NCBI GenBank assembly: GCA_023078555.1
Contig: CM041199.1
Coordinates: 7,011,315-7,075,314 of the forward strand
Length of the DNA: 64,000 bases
Direction: 5' to 3'
Source: Ulva prolifera
Lineage: Eukaryota; Chlorophyta; Ulvophyceae; Ulvales; Ulvaceae
Both the position numbers and the translations under genes were made by a program. The notes beneath the pieces were generated by a model, which ran no database searches, was not told the DNA's origin, and saw only the letters and a program-made list of their open reading frames with translations. Positions 1-11,714 of the stretch are shown piece after piece (the first letter of the stretch is position 1; the number at the start of each line of letters is the position of its first letter).

Positions 1-2552
1 GGTGGCGGAGGCGGGAGGTCGCCGTCCGGAGGGCAGAGCTCACGGTCAGAGGCCCCCTCCGAGGCCCCCTCCGAGGGGGCCGAGCGGTCGTCGAGGAGCG
101 CGAGCGCGGCCACGATGAACCGCAGCAGTGGGATCTTGGTCACTGCAGGCGCCCCGGCGGCTCCTGAGGGCATGGCAGATGCGATGGCAGTGCATGCTGA
201 AAGACAGAGATCGCGGATTTTGCCGCACCAAATTTGGCCATGCGCCCACAGGGGGCTCTACTGCAGTGGCCTCAGACGTATCACCAGGAGAAGCAGGGGC
301 CTGCTCACACGGTGCATTGTTTGCTACTGAGTGCACAGCTGCATGCATGCAGGCCGTTGCATGACAAAACACCAAGACCGTGGCAGAACACCCAGACCAG
401 ACACCGACTGCGTCGCATTGCAACAGCATTCGATGATCAAACACATTCGAACCGGCTGACACACTGGTCGAAACACCACCAGCTCAGGCCAACTCTCCCT
501 GGATGATTATGGCAAGGTCTGATACCCAGCAACACCGAGTCACCTGTGTTCCTCCGGAGGCTGCTTAGGGGCACCTTGGCAGTCTGCTGTGGCTGCTGCT
601 GGCTGAGGCATCGAGGTGAACCAGTCGTGCACGTGTGGCTGAGGCATGGGAGATCGAACATGTATGCATGATTTCATAGCCGTATCCATTTGGACATTGA
701 CAACTCCAAAATCCGGGACCATGTGGCGTTTTGTTTATTTATTACATAGCGGCATCAATTTTTCTTTCTGCATTTATTACACAGCGGCATCAGAAGCGAT
801 GGCAGGTATGTGGAGGGCACAGTGGGAGGCATGCCGGCATCATTGAATATTGAAATTTGATTTTTTGGGCAATGGTGGCCGAGGCAGCATAAGCAGGCGC
901 CACGGCACACAGCAAATCACTGCGGTGTGTGCAGGGGTGCGCACGGTGTCCTCACCACTGGGACACCGTGCGCGACACCACCACGGGAATGTTCCGCTGC
1001 AGTCGCGATTTGCTGCAAGAGACGGTACGAAGGTAGAGCGCGGGAGCGCCGTAGGTGGGGGGGGGGGGGGGGGGGGGGGAGCGCGAACTCACCATGCACG
1101 CTTGGGGTGGGTGGCGTAGGGCACACCTGCCTGCAGGCGGATGATGCCTGCGACGCGGGTGGCAAGAGACAGCGTAGCTCCGCGGGCACACGGGTCTTGC
1201 TGCGACTGCGCCGTTGCCGGCTGAGTGGCGTGCTCGCCGACTAGTAGCGCCACGGATTCCTGGAGAAAGGTGTGAGACTCCGAGAAGTGCTTCGTGATGA
1301 ATGGCGTCAGGTCACTTTGCATGAACTCTGCAGACGGCTCGGATGGTGAGAAGGCGTGTCGAACGCGATGCACAGATCCTTGTGGAGGGCATGGCGTGTT
1401 GGTGCTGTGAGAGGATGTGCAGGTTTCTGTCTCAGTTGATGCGAGTTCATCAGTGGAGTAGGTGTCATGTAGACATACACTTGAGCCACAGACGTGCTAC
1501 AATGAACATGGATCGAAAGAGAATAGGCGTACATGTGCATATTGTGGATGCTGCACGCCACCTCGTCAGTGGGTGGTAGGAACGATGTGATTGCTGATGA
1601 CTTTCAGCTAGAGACACAAAGCGGTTGCACAGACGGAGGATGGCCATGGAGAAAGACATAGATGTAGCTCCGTGCACTGTGGGCAAGATCGAAGATCGCA
1701 CCGAGTGCTTCACTGTCGGAGCGATTCCGCAGAATTGACATCAGATGCTGTTTCTTCAGGAGAGCCAATGCGAGAGGGTCCTGCACAAGACCAGGAACGA
1801 GTGACTACCGGTCACATAATGTGTCCATATAACGCAGCCATGTATTTCGATGCTCTTCTCGATGTGTTTACTGTCCTAGCTTGTGTGGAATTCGCCCTGA
1901 TGCTGTGTCCCCCGTGGCGCAGGTCCTTCTCTGATCACATGGTCGTCACTCAGAGAGAAACATGCCTCAGTTTGAACCCATGGGACTGCCGACGTCAATA
2001 GGCTGATTGCATGGCCTGGCTCGCCCTGAAGAATGTGGTTGTACACGACATCGGCAGTAGCCAGCAGTTCTGTGTTCCGATCGTCAGGATTCTCCTGCAC
2101 GCCGTACATATTGAAACAAGATGTCACAGCAGCGGCATCGCAGCAGCGGCGGCGAGGGGATCTCGAGAACAACAGCGCCCGAAGCCCTGCGCGTGCCGTC
2201 TTCGTTTACGCTGAACGCAACGGATGCGTTCGCTGCCGGAAGACGGGTAAACAGCGAGTCATCAGACACAGCACATGCAGATAGTAAGAACTTTGTAGCA
2301 TACCATGTCTCGTTTGCGGTTGGTATGCTCGACATACTGGTTCGCTAAGCTGTCACAGTGTTCCAAGTCGAGCTCTAACAAGTCCGGCTCGAGGTGAAGC
2401 GCGAGCCGGCCTTGAAGCATCATGGCCCGAAACGTCATGCCACCACCATCTCGATGTATGTAGTTGGTTGAATCTCGATTGCCCTGAGCATGCAACAACG
2501 GGTACACGCAGAACGCAACACTCTTGTCGCTAAAACGAAAGCCGCGGATCAC
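1..2552 (-). CDS. Unrecognised multi-exon gene, partial (runs off the left edge)
   Basis: I do not recognise this gene. Several minus-strand segments look coding and are bounded by plausible splice sites. One, about 2,460-2,305, contains LDLEHCDSLANQYVEHTN and ends at a GTATGC donor. One from about 2,085 starts after GTGCAG and reads ENPDDRNTELLATADVV. One from about 1,776 starts after TGTGCAG and reads DPLALALLKKQHLMSILRN. One, about 1,259-1,093 (possibly starting earlier), contains TLSLATRVAGIIRL and ends at GTGAGT. A last one, about 150-1, starts after CTGCAG and reads KIPLLRFIVAALALLDD. The segments look alpha-helical, as in a HEAT-type or scaffold protein, but no family motif is visible. 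The exon joins were not resolved. The 3' half of this gene, about 470-1,860, is repeated at 12,041-13,437. Confidence 0.4.
1057..1079. repeat. Poly-G tract (23 G)
   Basis: Homopolymer in the intron downstream of the 1,259-1,093 exon. The homologous tract in unit 2 (12,630-12,641) has only 12 G. Confidence 0.95.
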
Positions 2553-3150
2553 ATAGCCCCGTAAGGAACAAGAAGAAAGGTCTACATCTTAGTGTTTACG
2601 TTGCCTTCGCGTCGAAACTCCTTGTGATCACAAAGACTGCATGTGCCGAGGCAGGTCACAATGCACCTCGCAGTGGCGACGGGGTCCGTCACAAATGCAA
2701 ATCGGTTGCAGCTTCTGCAACACATGCAGTGAGCTACACGCCACGATGACTTCAGCTTCCGTCAACCACAAGATTGACCGCTCAGCCACGTATCAGCGGA
2801 AAGCACGGCATTCCACGGGTCATCGTTCGACAAATGTCATCTCTGGCACAGCCACCTCAAGTATTACAGCAGCTTTGTGCAAACGAGCACATCGGCGCAG
2901 AAGCCACAAGGCTGCATCTACTTCACAGCAGCCCATCCACCTGAGCGCGTCTTCCAGCGCCCGGGCACACTGCCACTGCAGCCACACGGCCATCGCATGC
3001 ATCTGAACTCACATCCTCCTGCGGCGAGCAGATGGGTTCAGCCACGCAGAGCCACTCACGCTCCAGCCCACATAGACGACACATTAGGATCATACGGTAC
3101 ACGTGCGGCGTTTCCCTGCCCTGGTGTGCCACGCAATGGCTGTCCCAGCA

Positions 3151-4329
3151 TCAATACTTCGGCCGCTTGGGCCCGCCTGACATGCCGCCCCGCATGCCCC
3201 GACCAGGCCCACCCATTCCTGGCCGCATCGGCCGCATCATTGGTCCCATCGGACCGACAGGTCCCATCATGGGTGGCCGCATCATTGGACCCATCATCGG
3301 GCCCATCGGGCCCATCGGCCCCATCGGGCCCATACCTCCCTCAGGCATGCCTCCTCCCATACCACCACCCATCCCGTGATTGTTGTTCCCATCGCCCTGC
3401 CTGCAGCACCACATCAAGCTTGCTGGAGCCATGGTGGACACTGCGACTGGTACACATGAACAGAATTCAACAGTGACAGGTACATAAAACAGATGTGGAA
3501 CATTCTCATTTGTGATGCAGCTGTGACAGATCAATTGACTGCAGCACAGGCTGACAGCGTCCTGTCGTGTGCATTGTGATTTGCAGCGCACCTGTTTTTG
3601 AATGGAGGCCTCTTCCCAGGCCAATCAACAGCCACCTTTTCGTCTTGACCGACTCGACTCTTGTGCAGGCCCGCGATGCAGGCCCGTGCTTCATCTATAC
3701 TTGCAAACTCGACCGCGCACGATCCCATGGACCGGCCGTTTGCGCGGTCTTCGAAGAATTTCACGGCCTTCACCGTGCCATACGCCCCACAAGCTGCTTC
3801 CACCTCAATGTCTGTTGTGTACCACGACATGTCAGTGATGTGCACGACTGTGCCGATGTTCTCCTTGCGAGGACGTCCCTCCGATGAATGCGGGGCAGGC
3901 TTCTTTGTCTCTTGAAGTTCTGGCTTGCCCGCTGGTTCAGGAACTTCGATGGCAGGCTTGGCTTCCTCCATTTCATCAGGCTCAGCCTTGATGTCTGGAG
4001 CCTCCTCATAACCTTCCAGCTCATCATCTGCAGCTGATACACGGTCACTTCTACCACTGCAAGATGCGACATGTCAGAATGACCTACGGCTTCCCGAAGA
4101 CCTCGTCTGTCAGAAATGGCTCTGTTACAGGATCCGCTGACTGGCAGACATGCATTGCTGAACATGCACTGATAAGAGTGGTCTCGGACCAAAGGTGTAC
4201 TATGAAGCATGGCGAGAACGCTTCACTGCGGCATGCTTGGCTCTCGCGAACAGCCGCATTGCACCGCGCCTTTCTGGAAATCCGCCACGCACCTAGGCCC
4301 AGGTCAATGTCCAAATCATCGTCTTCCAT
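3151..4329 (-). CDS. CPSF6: CFIm68/CPSF6-like RRM protein, copy 1 (open)
   Basis: Likely subunit of cleavage factor Im, which binds pre-mRNA and guides 3'-end cleavage and poly(A) site choice in the nucleus. Three exons join in frame: 4329-4293, 4027-3592 and 3400-3151, giving 240 residues. Donors are GTGCGTG and GTGCGCT; acceptors are CTGCAG. The protein has an acidic start (MEDDDLDIDLGL), an acidic/proline linker, one RRM at about residues 72-150 with the CPSF6-like stretch VKFFEDRANG, and a Gly-Pro-Met tail ending GGPKRPKY. Animal CPSF6 is longer and has an RS tail that is absent here. The start is head-to-head with HCAR, 527 bp apart, so a shared promoter is likely. The family call rests on the RRM and tail; another RRM protein with a Gly-rich tail is the alternative. 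Confidence 0.7.
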
Positions 4330-4855
4330 ATTTGTGACACTATGCCGGTCAAGCAGCCCCGCAACGCAGCACACCTCGTGTGCTCCAGCGGAGAGCGTCA
4401 GGTGTGGCGAGCAGCCTTCCGACGAACCGCTTACTGTGGGTACACCAGAAACATCAATCAAATCATGTTTGCGCAGACTGTCAGTGTGGATTCCTGCTTT
4501 TGTGCTCGGTGATTACTCACATCTTGCTCCATGTCAGCACCGTGTCTACACGTGTGCTGGGCATTGTGTCGAGGTTGACCTTCAACCAGCCGAGCAGTCA
4601 CAGAAAAGTGAACGAAAGGCACAACATGCCTGACTCGTAGACTGCTGTATTGAGTCTGTACATGGAGTGCTCACCGCTGTTCAGACAAGGTGAGGGCGAG
4701 CACTAGGTGCCTAGAAAACTTGACTCCCGGATGTAAACCGTCATTGATCGTATTGGCCACTTCGTTGCGCCGCATGTGCACGTGATCGACCCTGCATATT
4801 GTTGGATAAAATCTTCAGGCATCCGCACCTATCCCGATTGCTGCCGTCCCACAGA
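4330..4855. promoter_or_regulatory. Shared promoter interval between CFIm68-like gene and HCAR
   Basis: These 526 bp separate the divergent start codons of the CFIm68-like gene and HCAR. The arrangement is kept in units 2 (14,571-15,096) and 3 (31,830-32,354). No specific element was identified; a bidirectional promoter is inferred from geometry only. Confidence 0.4.
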
Positions 4856-5835
4856 ATGCGCGCGTGTCTCGGAAGAGGCGTGGCAACGCCGTGCAGAGGT
4901 GCTGTCAAGTGCAGTGCTGTCAAGCCGGACTGGAGAGAGAAGAGCAAGCCCATCAAGCCCGGAAGCACGTATCCTGCGAAGGAGTTCTGCAGCAACTGCG
5001 GCCTTTGCGACACTTACTATGTTGCACACGTCAAGGACGCGTGCGCTTTTCTGGACGACGGTGTGCCTCTGCGACCAAAGTTTATTCCCATTTATATCAG
5101 ACATTGCTCTATCATCGATATGGCTATGCGGGTCTCATAGGCAGTCGCTTGCACGAGAGAATGGGGTGGTGTTGGCCCACAGCCAAGAACTGTGCCATAT
5201 CGATCACTCGACACAGTTTCGGTGTCCAGTCGTCCAGTCATCCATTCAACAGCCAGGAGCATTGGTCAATAACAGTTTTCGCTGTGCCGGATGCCTGTTG
5301 CTGCGCTGCCTGGCAGGCTTGGTCATGCACCACAATCCGTTTGGTGTCCACAGCTGTTCGTTACCTCTGATGCACATAGCTTCCGCTGCCTCCCTTCTTC
5401 ACTGCATGCCCGGCGTGTATCCTTCGTCACTACATTCACATAGAGTACAGATCGGTAGGGCTGTGGTGCGAGCTTGTTCCCGGCCCCGTGCCATGAATGT
5501 GTGAACGGGATTGAGAATGGATTTCGAGAATCGGTACCATGCCCGGCCACTGTCTTTTCTTGTACATTGCCTAATGGTGGGGGTTTTGCAGGACTACCGG
5601 GTACACATCAAGCACACCGACGGCCACTTTGAGTACATCCCCTACTTCAGCCTGCCCGCCAACGACCTCAACGATGTGATCGCGGACAGCTGCTACAGTT
5701 GCTTCGACTACCCCAACGCCCTTGCCGACCTCGTCATTGGCTACATGGGCGTGCCCTGGCAAAATGTCAACATGACGGAGCACCAGCAGGTTGTCACGGT
5801 GCGTACCCCCCCCCTGCTGCAGCTGCAGCCCCCAC

Positions 5836-5938
5836 CAGTGTTGGGTGGCTTTGCAGCATTTCCAGGGCCGCCAGCCAGGTATTAGACCTTAATATTCGAA
5901 ATTGTTACATGTGACCGGAGCCCGACGACCCAACACGG
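5836..5938 (+). mobile_element. hAT-like MITE, family M1 (HCAR intron 5, unit 1)
   Basis: 103 bp with terminal inverted repeats CAGTGTTGGGT / ACCCAACACGG. Flanking 8-bp duplications are GCCCCCAC and GCCCCCGC (7 of 8 match). An 8-bp target duplication and CAGTG ends are typical of hAT elements. No coding capacity. Confidence 0.75.
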
Positions 5939-6345
5939 GCCCCCGCCCACGAGTCGTCGGTGCCAGGCGTCCATCCAGCTTCAGTTTTAGCCCTACACCA
6001 GAATCAGCCCTGCTTCAGTCGCCCCCCTGCATCAGTTGCAGCCCTGTGGTGATATGCATGGCCGTGCACTTGCAACACCTCCAGCGCCTGTATGTGTTTG
6101 GATAAGGACATTGCCACGTTCATGGGGTCATCGACAACTCTAGGAAGCGGGACCGCGACAAATGGGGCCGTTTAACCGATCTTGCTGCTACCCTGTTTAT
6201 ATTTGTGTGATGGTTCATCTATGTACGCCTGTGCTGGCGCGCCAGGGACAACGTCTGGTGTTGCCTCCTTGCACTCTTTTGCTTCAGTATGTTGTAGCGC
6301 AAGATCCACACACAACCTCAGCTGGCCAGCCCCGAGACGTCCGCG

Positions 6346-7005
6346 CTGGTCCATGCAGATAGATAAGCAGGCCGGGTAGGCACCATGGCCCGCAATGTCA
6401 CCCGTACCACTCACCGCTAATAATAATATTGCAATACCCATGAGCTTCATGCATGTGATATATCTTCCTGCCGTCACAGGGAGTCGATCTTCACCAGACA
6501 AGGTTATAGGGATAACAGTCCCCTGCTCTCCACATCGACCAGCCTTTCCGTCCACGTACACATAGCTTCCACAGCTGTACATATGATACCAGATCCAGGA
6601 AAATACATATCCGAATTTGCTGTAGGCAATCACAGGCGTTCACTTTAAACGCATTCGGTTGTTTGTTTCCCGCGCAGCGAAAACGACCAACCGCGCAGCA
6701 CCGCCCACAAACTCGCGCCCTGCCTTGCGCGGTAATATATGTACCTCAGTAAGACTGCAGCACAGTGATGTGTGAGCACAGCGCGCGCGCAAATGGCCGC
6801 CGACGTGACTTGTGCGCGCATGTTGTCTAGCCTTCTCAATGCTAGCTGAAGCTTCATCAGCGTTATGTGTTCGTGCACGAGGGCGCCACGTGCCCATCGC
6901 GCGCGAGTATCGTATGGATCAGGATCCACCACGTAGTGGGGAGAAGTTTCCATGTCATGCATAATAAAATATTATTATCGCTCTGACACTCGGATTCGGA
7001 GCGCA
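6346..7005. other. Unit-1-specific insertion in HCAR intron 5
   Basis: About 650 bp are present here but not at the homologous positions of unit 2 (near 20,325) or unit 3 (near 36,058). I see no clear terminal repeats or target duplication; AT-rich words near both ends (TAATAATAATATT and AATATTATTATCG) are weakly inverted. It could be a degraded element or ancestral sequence lost from the other units. No gene seen. Confidence 0.5.
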
Positions 7006-7032
7006 ATGTTACCTGCAACAACGCATGACAGG

Positions 7033-7134
7033 CAGTGTTGGGTCGCTTGGCAGCAATTCCAGGGCTGCCACCCTGAAATTAGATATGAATATTCGGAATT
7101 GGTCTATGTGATCGGGCCCGATGACCCAACACTG
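7033..7134 (+). mobile_element. hAT-like MITE, family M1 (HCAR intron 5, second site, unit 1)
   Basis: 102 bp, ends CAGTGTTGGGTC / GACCCAACACTG. Flanks ATGACAGG and ACGACAGG match at 7 of 8 positions. The interior is similar to the 5,836 element. The homologous site in unit 3 is empty. Confidence 0.8.
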
Positions 7135-7698
7135 ACGACAGGTGCATATACAGTACACTGCACCCGCCCCCACCCTCCAGCGATGGCTTTGCCAGGGGAC
7201 GGTTCTCGTAGTGTGCATGCGTGCGGATTTGAGTGCTGCACGTTGCAATGGGTGTCGGTCCGCTCTGCCGCAGTACCTCGCAACGAGTTGTCAATTCTGA
7301 CCCTGGCCCCGGTGCGTGCAGGTGCGCAACGAGCGGGGGCGGGAGCTGCTCGAGTCGGTGCGTGGCGCCATCGAGACCTCCCCGACGATGGCCGCGGGTA
7401 GCCGCCGCGAATTTGTGATGCAGACGGCGATCGCGGACGACGAGGCCAAGATGGGCCGCGGCCCCGATCCCATGCCGCGCTGGCTCGGCACCATCCTTGC
7501 ATGGGTCCTAAAGAAGGTGCGTGGCATGATTTGCCTGCATGAAATACATGCACACATGATCCCAGCAGCCAAGCGACTTTGCGGTTCGCAGCGAATTTGC
7601 CTCTGAAGAGCATCTCCAAGGCTCTGGGGCGCTTGCGGTAACCCGGGCAGTCATCCTGGACTTGAATGGAGGTAGATGCCCCACCTTTTGCACTGTCT

Positions 7699-7723
7699 CC
7701 CCCCCCCCCCCCCCCCCCCCCCC
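7699..7723. repeat. Poly-C tract (25 C)
   Basis: Homopolymer in HCAR intron 6. It is followed by a (CA)n run at about 7,944-7,969. The same pair occurs in units 2 and 3. Confidence 0.95.
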
Positions 7724-8865
7724 TCGCGGACCCAGCGTATGCATCAATAGGTGCAAGATGAGCATTCACGCTCATCGGGAATCCAGGTTGAACCAGGGCA
7801 TGCATGCCACACGATGCCGCAAACCCGGAGCTGGCATCTTCTCGGCGTGTCACGGCCGGCACGCCAGGGGTTGCCGAATTTCGTTCAACACCTCGAGGCC
7901 AAGTGGCCCAGTTCCGAACACCCTGCAGCACAGTCCCCCACAGGCCACACACACACACACACACACACATCAACATCCTTGACAGCATGCCAGCAGTGCA
8001 TGCTGCACAGCGGCAGCTGCGTTATCGTCAGCATTTCGAGGAGTTCAACACCAGCACAGGGTCACCGCGCCTGCCTAGCATCACACAAAAGACAGATGCA
8101 AACATGTCCCGATCGTGCATGCGGTTGCTGCGACGGTGTCTGCCTCTCCTTGCTTGCCTTTGTAACACACATACATGTCTCAAAATCATACGGCTAAGTA
8201 AGCCCACATTTACTTTGCTTGAATTTTCAGTGTGCACATGTTTCTGCAGTGCGCCCTGCCTCTCCGAAATTGTCCTTGCACCACACATGCGTCACATGCA
8301 TGCGTGCAGGTCGGGCCGAAGGGCGTAGAGTTTGCCAAGTACAGCATCGACTACCACTACATCCGCAACTACCTGGCCGTCAGCCGGCGGTGGAAGGCGG
8401 GGCGCGCGGAGCAGCACATCCCGGAGTTCGCGCGGCGCATTGTGGCGGAGTACGACAAGGACGGCAAGGTCGCGGAGCGCGCCGTGATGGAGCTGCCACC
8501 ACGTTGAGTGTGAACTGCCACGGCAGTGTTTGGAGGCGCCGCCGCTGCGACTTTGAGTATTCGCCGTGCCCATGTTGGTGGCTCTCAGGCGACTGTGGTA
8601 TTGGCGAGGGCGCAGCGATGGAGCTCGCGCGGTGCGACAGGATTGGCATGGCTTACTGTCGCTTGGCCGAAATTGAGTTATTGCAGACCTCGGTCATTGA
8701 GGTACCGGGGCTGCATGGTAGCCTGCAGTGCTGACACCTGAGCACGATTGATCGAGCGTTCCCTCGAGGTTTCAGAGCTGCCCCTCCACACCTCAGAGCA
8801 CAAGGAAAACATGACTGTAGCCAAATTCTACAGTCCCTGCCCTACGTGCGTCCCGATTTGCATAC

Positions 8866-9567
8866 ATGGTCATATATAAGGTTCGCATCGTCAAACTGGA
8901 GAGGTGGGTGGCCCCCGCGGATGTACAGGCTGTGGGCAAGATGGAGGCAGCTAGTAGAGCGGTGTATGTGCGGAAGGCCGCCAATGCAGTGGTGAGGCAC
9001 GATTGCGGCATGAGTCTACGCAAGAGTATGTGCGTGCAAGTGGCAGTGTGGCACAGTAGCTGTGTGAAAAGGCACCAATGGGGAATTGCAAAGCACTGCC
9101 AGCCACTTGCAAGCGGGGCTGTGTGGAGGCCACTGTATGCAACGCTGTTGTTACTCGTGTGCTACACAGGGAAATCCTTAACACTGGTACGGCGAGCTGC
9201 GTTTACCAGAGATGTTATGTGGAGTTTCTCGGCAACTTCCCATTCAACGACATCTCATGCTGAGAGGCACCGCGCCAGAGAGACGCGTGCATCGGGAAAC
9301 ACGTCAAATGATTTCTTCATGTACGTCACGTGTAATGCTTTGCAGTGTGCGAGGGAGTCCGCGAAAAGACACGTCATGTGGGCAGACCGCCAAACCAATC
9401 AGCGCCAAGACTCTATGCAGCTGCAGAGCAGAATGCTGCGACTTGGCGATACACTAATATCCTGCTGCTTCTCTTTCTGGCTTTTGGGCCAGCCTGCGGT
9501 GACACTGAACAACGAGAAGTCAGGCAGAGAGCACGTGCAGGCCCAGATCGAAGTGCAGCTCATTTGA
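8866..9567 (+). other. Conserved 233-codon ORF, copy 1 (coding status doubtful)
   Basis: An ATG-started frame of 233 codons lies between HCAR and the coiled-coil gene and is open in all three units. No domain is recognised. Near residues 93-101 there is a short hydrophobic run (LYATLLLLV) and later SCCFSFWLL. Between copies 1 and 2 I count more amino-acid-changing than silent differences, which does not suggest strong constraint. It may be the HCAR 3' region that happens to be open. Confidence 0.25.
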
Positions 9568-10020
9568 GCAAATATGTTGCGTGAACTCATGTTGTGGCAG
9601 AAGTGTTGGCATCGCATCTAAAGTAGGGCACTCTGTGGGCAAGGAAGTGTGCGTCATCTGATTAAAAGATAGCAGCTGCACAGCTGCTCCAGCCTTTGCG
9701 CATAGGAGTAGGCCACATTCGCTCAAAAGGTGGTAGTGGTCATGTCGCTCGCAACTTTTGCACAAGGACGCTGTTAGCGAGGTGGCACGGCTGGGCGACC
9801 CGTGGGGTGTCGCTTCAGCCACGTCACTTTAGCCACGCCAGAGTTCAGCAGCATGTCAGCAGCTGCAGAACATCGTCCATCATGTTTGCGCACATGTTGT
9901 GCCTGTAATTTGTCTGGCAACAGACGAGGCACTGTTTTCAGCGGATCGGATGCGAGCGGTGTTTTGTTTGTGTTCGGTCACTCAACCTTCGGTGTTCGTC
10001 GTGCCCAGGCTTCTCCAAAC

Positions 10021-10746
10021 ATGTCAACTCGGCCATGTCGTCTTAGCCAGGCCACCCCTAGAAGCTCAAAGCACCACTGTTACTTGGATAAATCACCGTG
10101 GCGTCGTCTGAGTCGCTCCCGCAAGCTCGGTGTGCAATGCACACGCAAGGATTCAACAGAGTGAGTCTCCCGGGGCCGTTCAATTCGACTCATAGCAATT
10201 GCGACACAACTTTTGTTCTAAGAGTCCAAAACCGTCACATATACAGTGACACTTTTCTTTGTGTGTAGACCGTCAACACCCATCGAGCACGGTCCTGCAG
10301 CAAGCGAAAGAGCTGCAGCATCAAGCGAGAGAGCTGCAGCATCAAGCGACAAAGCTGCAGACCCGACCACAACGATTCTGGCTGCAGCGTTGTCTGGAAT
10401 CGTGGGCTTCAATATCTTGTTCCTTATGTCGCTGAAGCTGGACATCAACAATGTGCAAACATCACTTAAGACCGACATTAACATGTTGAAGGGCGACATC
10501 AACAATGTGCAGACATCACTTAAGACCGACATTAACATGTTGGAGGGCGACATCAACAATGTGCAAACATCGCTGAAGATGGACATTAACATGTTGAAGG
10601 GCGACATCAACAATGTGCAAGCTTCCCTCACCGCCGACTTAAAAGAGGTCAAGGCCGACTTAAAAGAGGACATACTAGAGATGAAAAAAGATAACCGGGC
10701 CTTTCAGTCGGAGATCAGGGCTTTGCTTTTGTCCCAACCCAAATAA
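10021..10746 (+). CDS. Single-pass membrane protein with repeated coiled coil, copy 1 (205 aa)
   Basis: Function unknown. Two exons, 10021-10160 and 10269-10746, join in frame at GTGAGT...TGTAG. The N-terminus (MSTRPCRLSQATPRSSKH) is rich in Ser, Arg and Lys and poor in acidic residues, as in an organelle targeting peptide. A Ser/Ala/Glu-rich linker follows, then one hydrophobic helix (ILAAALSGIVGF...LFLMSL). After that come near-identical 18-residue repeats (DINNVQTSLKTDINMLKG), then KADLKEVKADLKED and the end LLLSQPK. The repeats have coiled-coil periodicity. The same frame is open upstream with another ATG at 9,855, so the start could be earlier. Copies at 23,343 and 38,968 have fewer repeats. 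Confidence 0.65.
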
Positions 10747-11059
10747 TGATACAGGTCCAAACAAGGATGGCATCAACTCTGAGCAAGCGAGTTGGAGAAA
10801 GTATGAGCAATGTATATGTTGCGTTCTTTAGTATGATGCAGCTGCGAGGCGTTGGTCACTAATGAGGATGGTCACTGTAACGCTAGCATGATCTGCGAGG
10901 AGACTGTTGTGAGGCGAAATGACTTGACCTGAGTTACAGTGTCAATCCCCCATAGGACATAACATGTGATATCCTTATATATGGTCTCAAGCAAGAGTCT
11001 TGTGTACAACCAAGTCCTCATGCATGGCTCTCACCATGTAGTGCTGACCAGATCACTCA

Positions 11060-11153
11060 CATCAATGACCTCTGACGCCCGCATCATCGACAGTCTGGAG
11101 CACCGGATCATCCTCACCGCCACCGACATCAACCTGCAACTACTCCCGCCTCC
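11060..11153 (+). other. Possible orphan exon upstream of GTGAGT
   Basis: A GC-rich third-position stretch reads IILTATDINLQLLPPP and is followed directly by GTGAGT. In units 2 and 3 (near 24,350 and 39,910) the same stretch is kept, but one extra base upstream breaks the reading frame. I cannot assign it to a gene. Confidence 0.25.
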
Positions 11154-11714
11154 GTGAGTTTGCCAGCCTCAATGCATGTGCATGTGATCACCTGCGCAAC
11201 GCTCCCAAGAGCTCACGTCAAAGGAGGCAGCCAGCCAGCTGTACTGAAGCTGGCTAGTGAGGGGACATGCTGGGTAGCCGGGACGGCGAAGGCCTGCGGC
11301 CAGGTTCAATGCAGCGTTCCTTTAGATGTGGCCCAGGCGGTCATATGTCGTTGAAGCAGCGGCCTTTGCAGTGTGCGCAGCCCCGATGCCCAGCACGGCC
11401 ACATGTGGCGAAACAACACTGAAGTCCGGTAGAGCAATGCGCACGTGCAGTTCTTTTTTATTATTACTTTTGCACGCATGTGAAGCATGCGTTCAGCTGC
11501 ATGTGTTCCCGTGACGTCATGCGCGGCTGCAGGTGATTCCAAGCAGCGGTCACAGTGCTGCAGCCACGGTACAGCAGGGACGGCGCAACAGGCGCGGTGC
11601 CGTAGGGGCACGGTGGTGCTGCAGCCAGCCACGGTGCTGTAGTGTGGAGACAGCAGGCATGGTGCAGGAGGGGCACGGTGCTGCAGCAAGTGGCATGGTG
11701 CAGAGGGCGAGCAC

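Larger units (their letters stand above)
4856..8507 (+). pseudogene. HCAR: 7-hydroxymethyl chlorophyll a reductase, copy 1, lacking exons 2-4
   Basis: Remaining exons are E1 4856-5060, E5 5592-5798, E6 7322-7516 and E7 8310-8507. All four are undamaged and near-identical to unit 2. The block holding exons 2, 3 and 4 is deleted; the junction is near 5,561, where unit 2 has TGTACAT at both ends of the missing segment. Joining E1 (phase 1) to E5 (phase 0) shifts the frame, so a normal product is not possible. The lost part includes most of the N-terminal flavin/Fe-S region. A short product from E1 alone, or from E5-E7 with a new start, cannot be excluded but would not be an HCAR enzyme. Confidence 0.9.

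Noticed and set aside
6500..6545. Words resembling large-subunit rRNA and a homing-endonuclease site (TATAGGGATAACAG, CCACATCGACC)
   Set aside because: Only about 12-14 bases match each time and the surrounding sequence does not continue as rRNA.
7104..7988. 294-codon minus-strand frame overlapping HCAR exon 6
   Set aside because: It is antisense to a confirmed exon and is held open by the poly-C tract and (CA)n run, which give Gly and Val/Cys runs.
10440..10640. Regular repeats considered as a CRISPR-like array
   Set aside because: The repeats are contiguous, in frame and encode a coiled coil; no spacers, and the host is eukaryotic.
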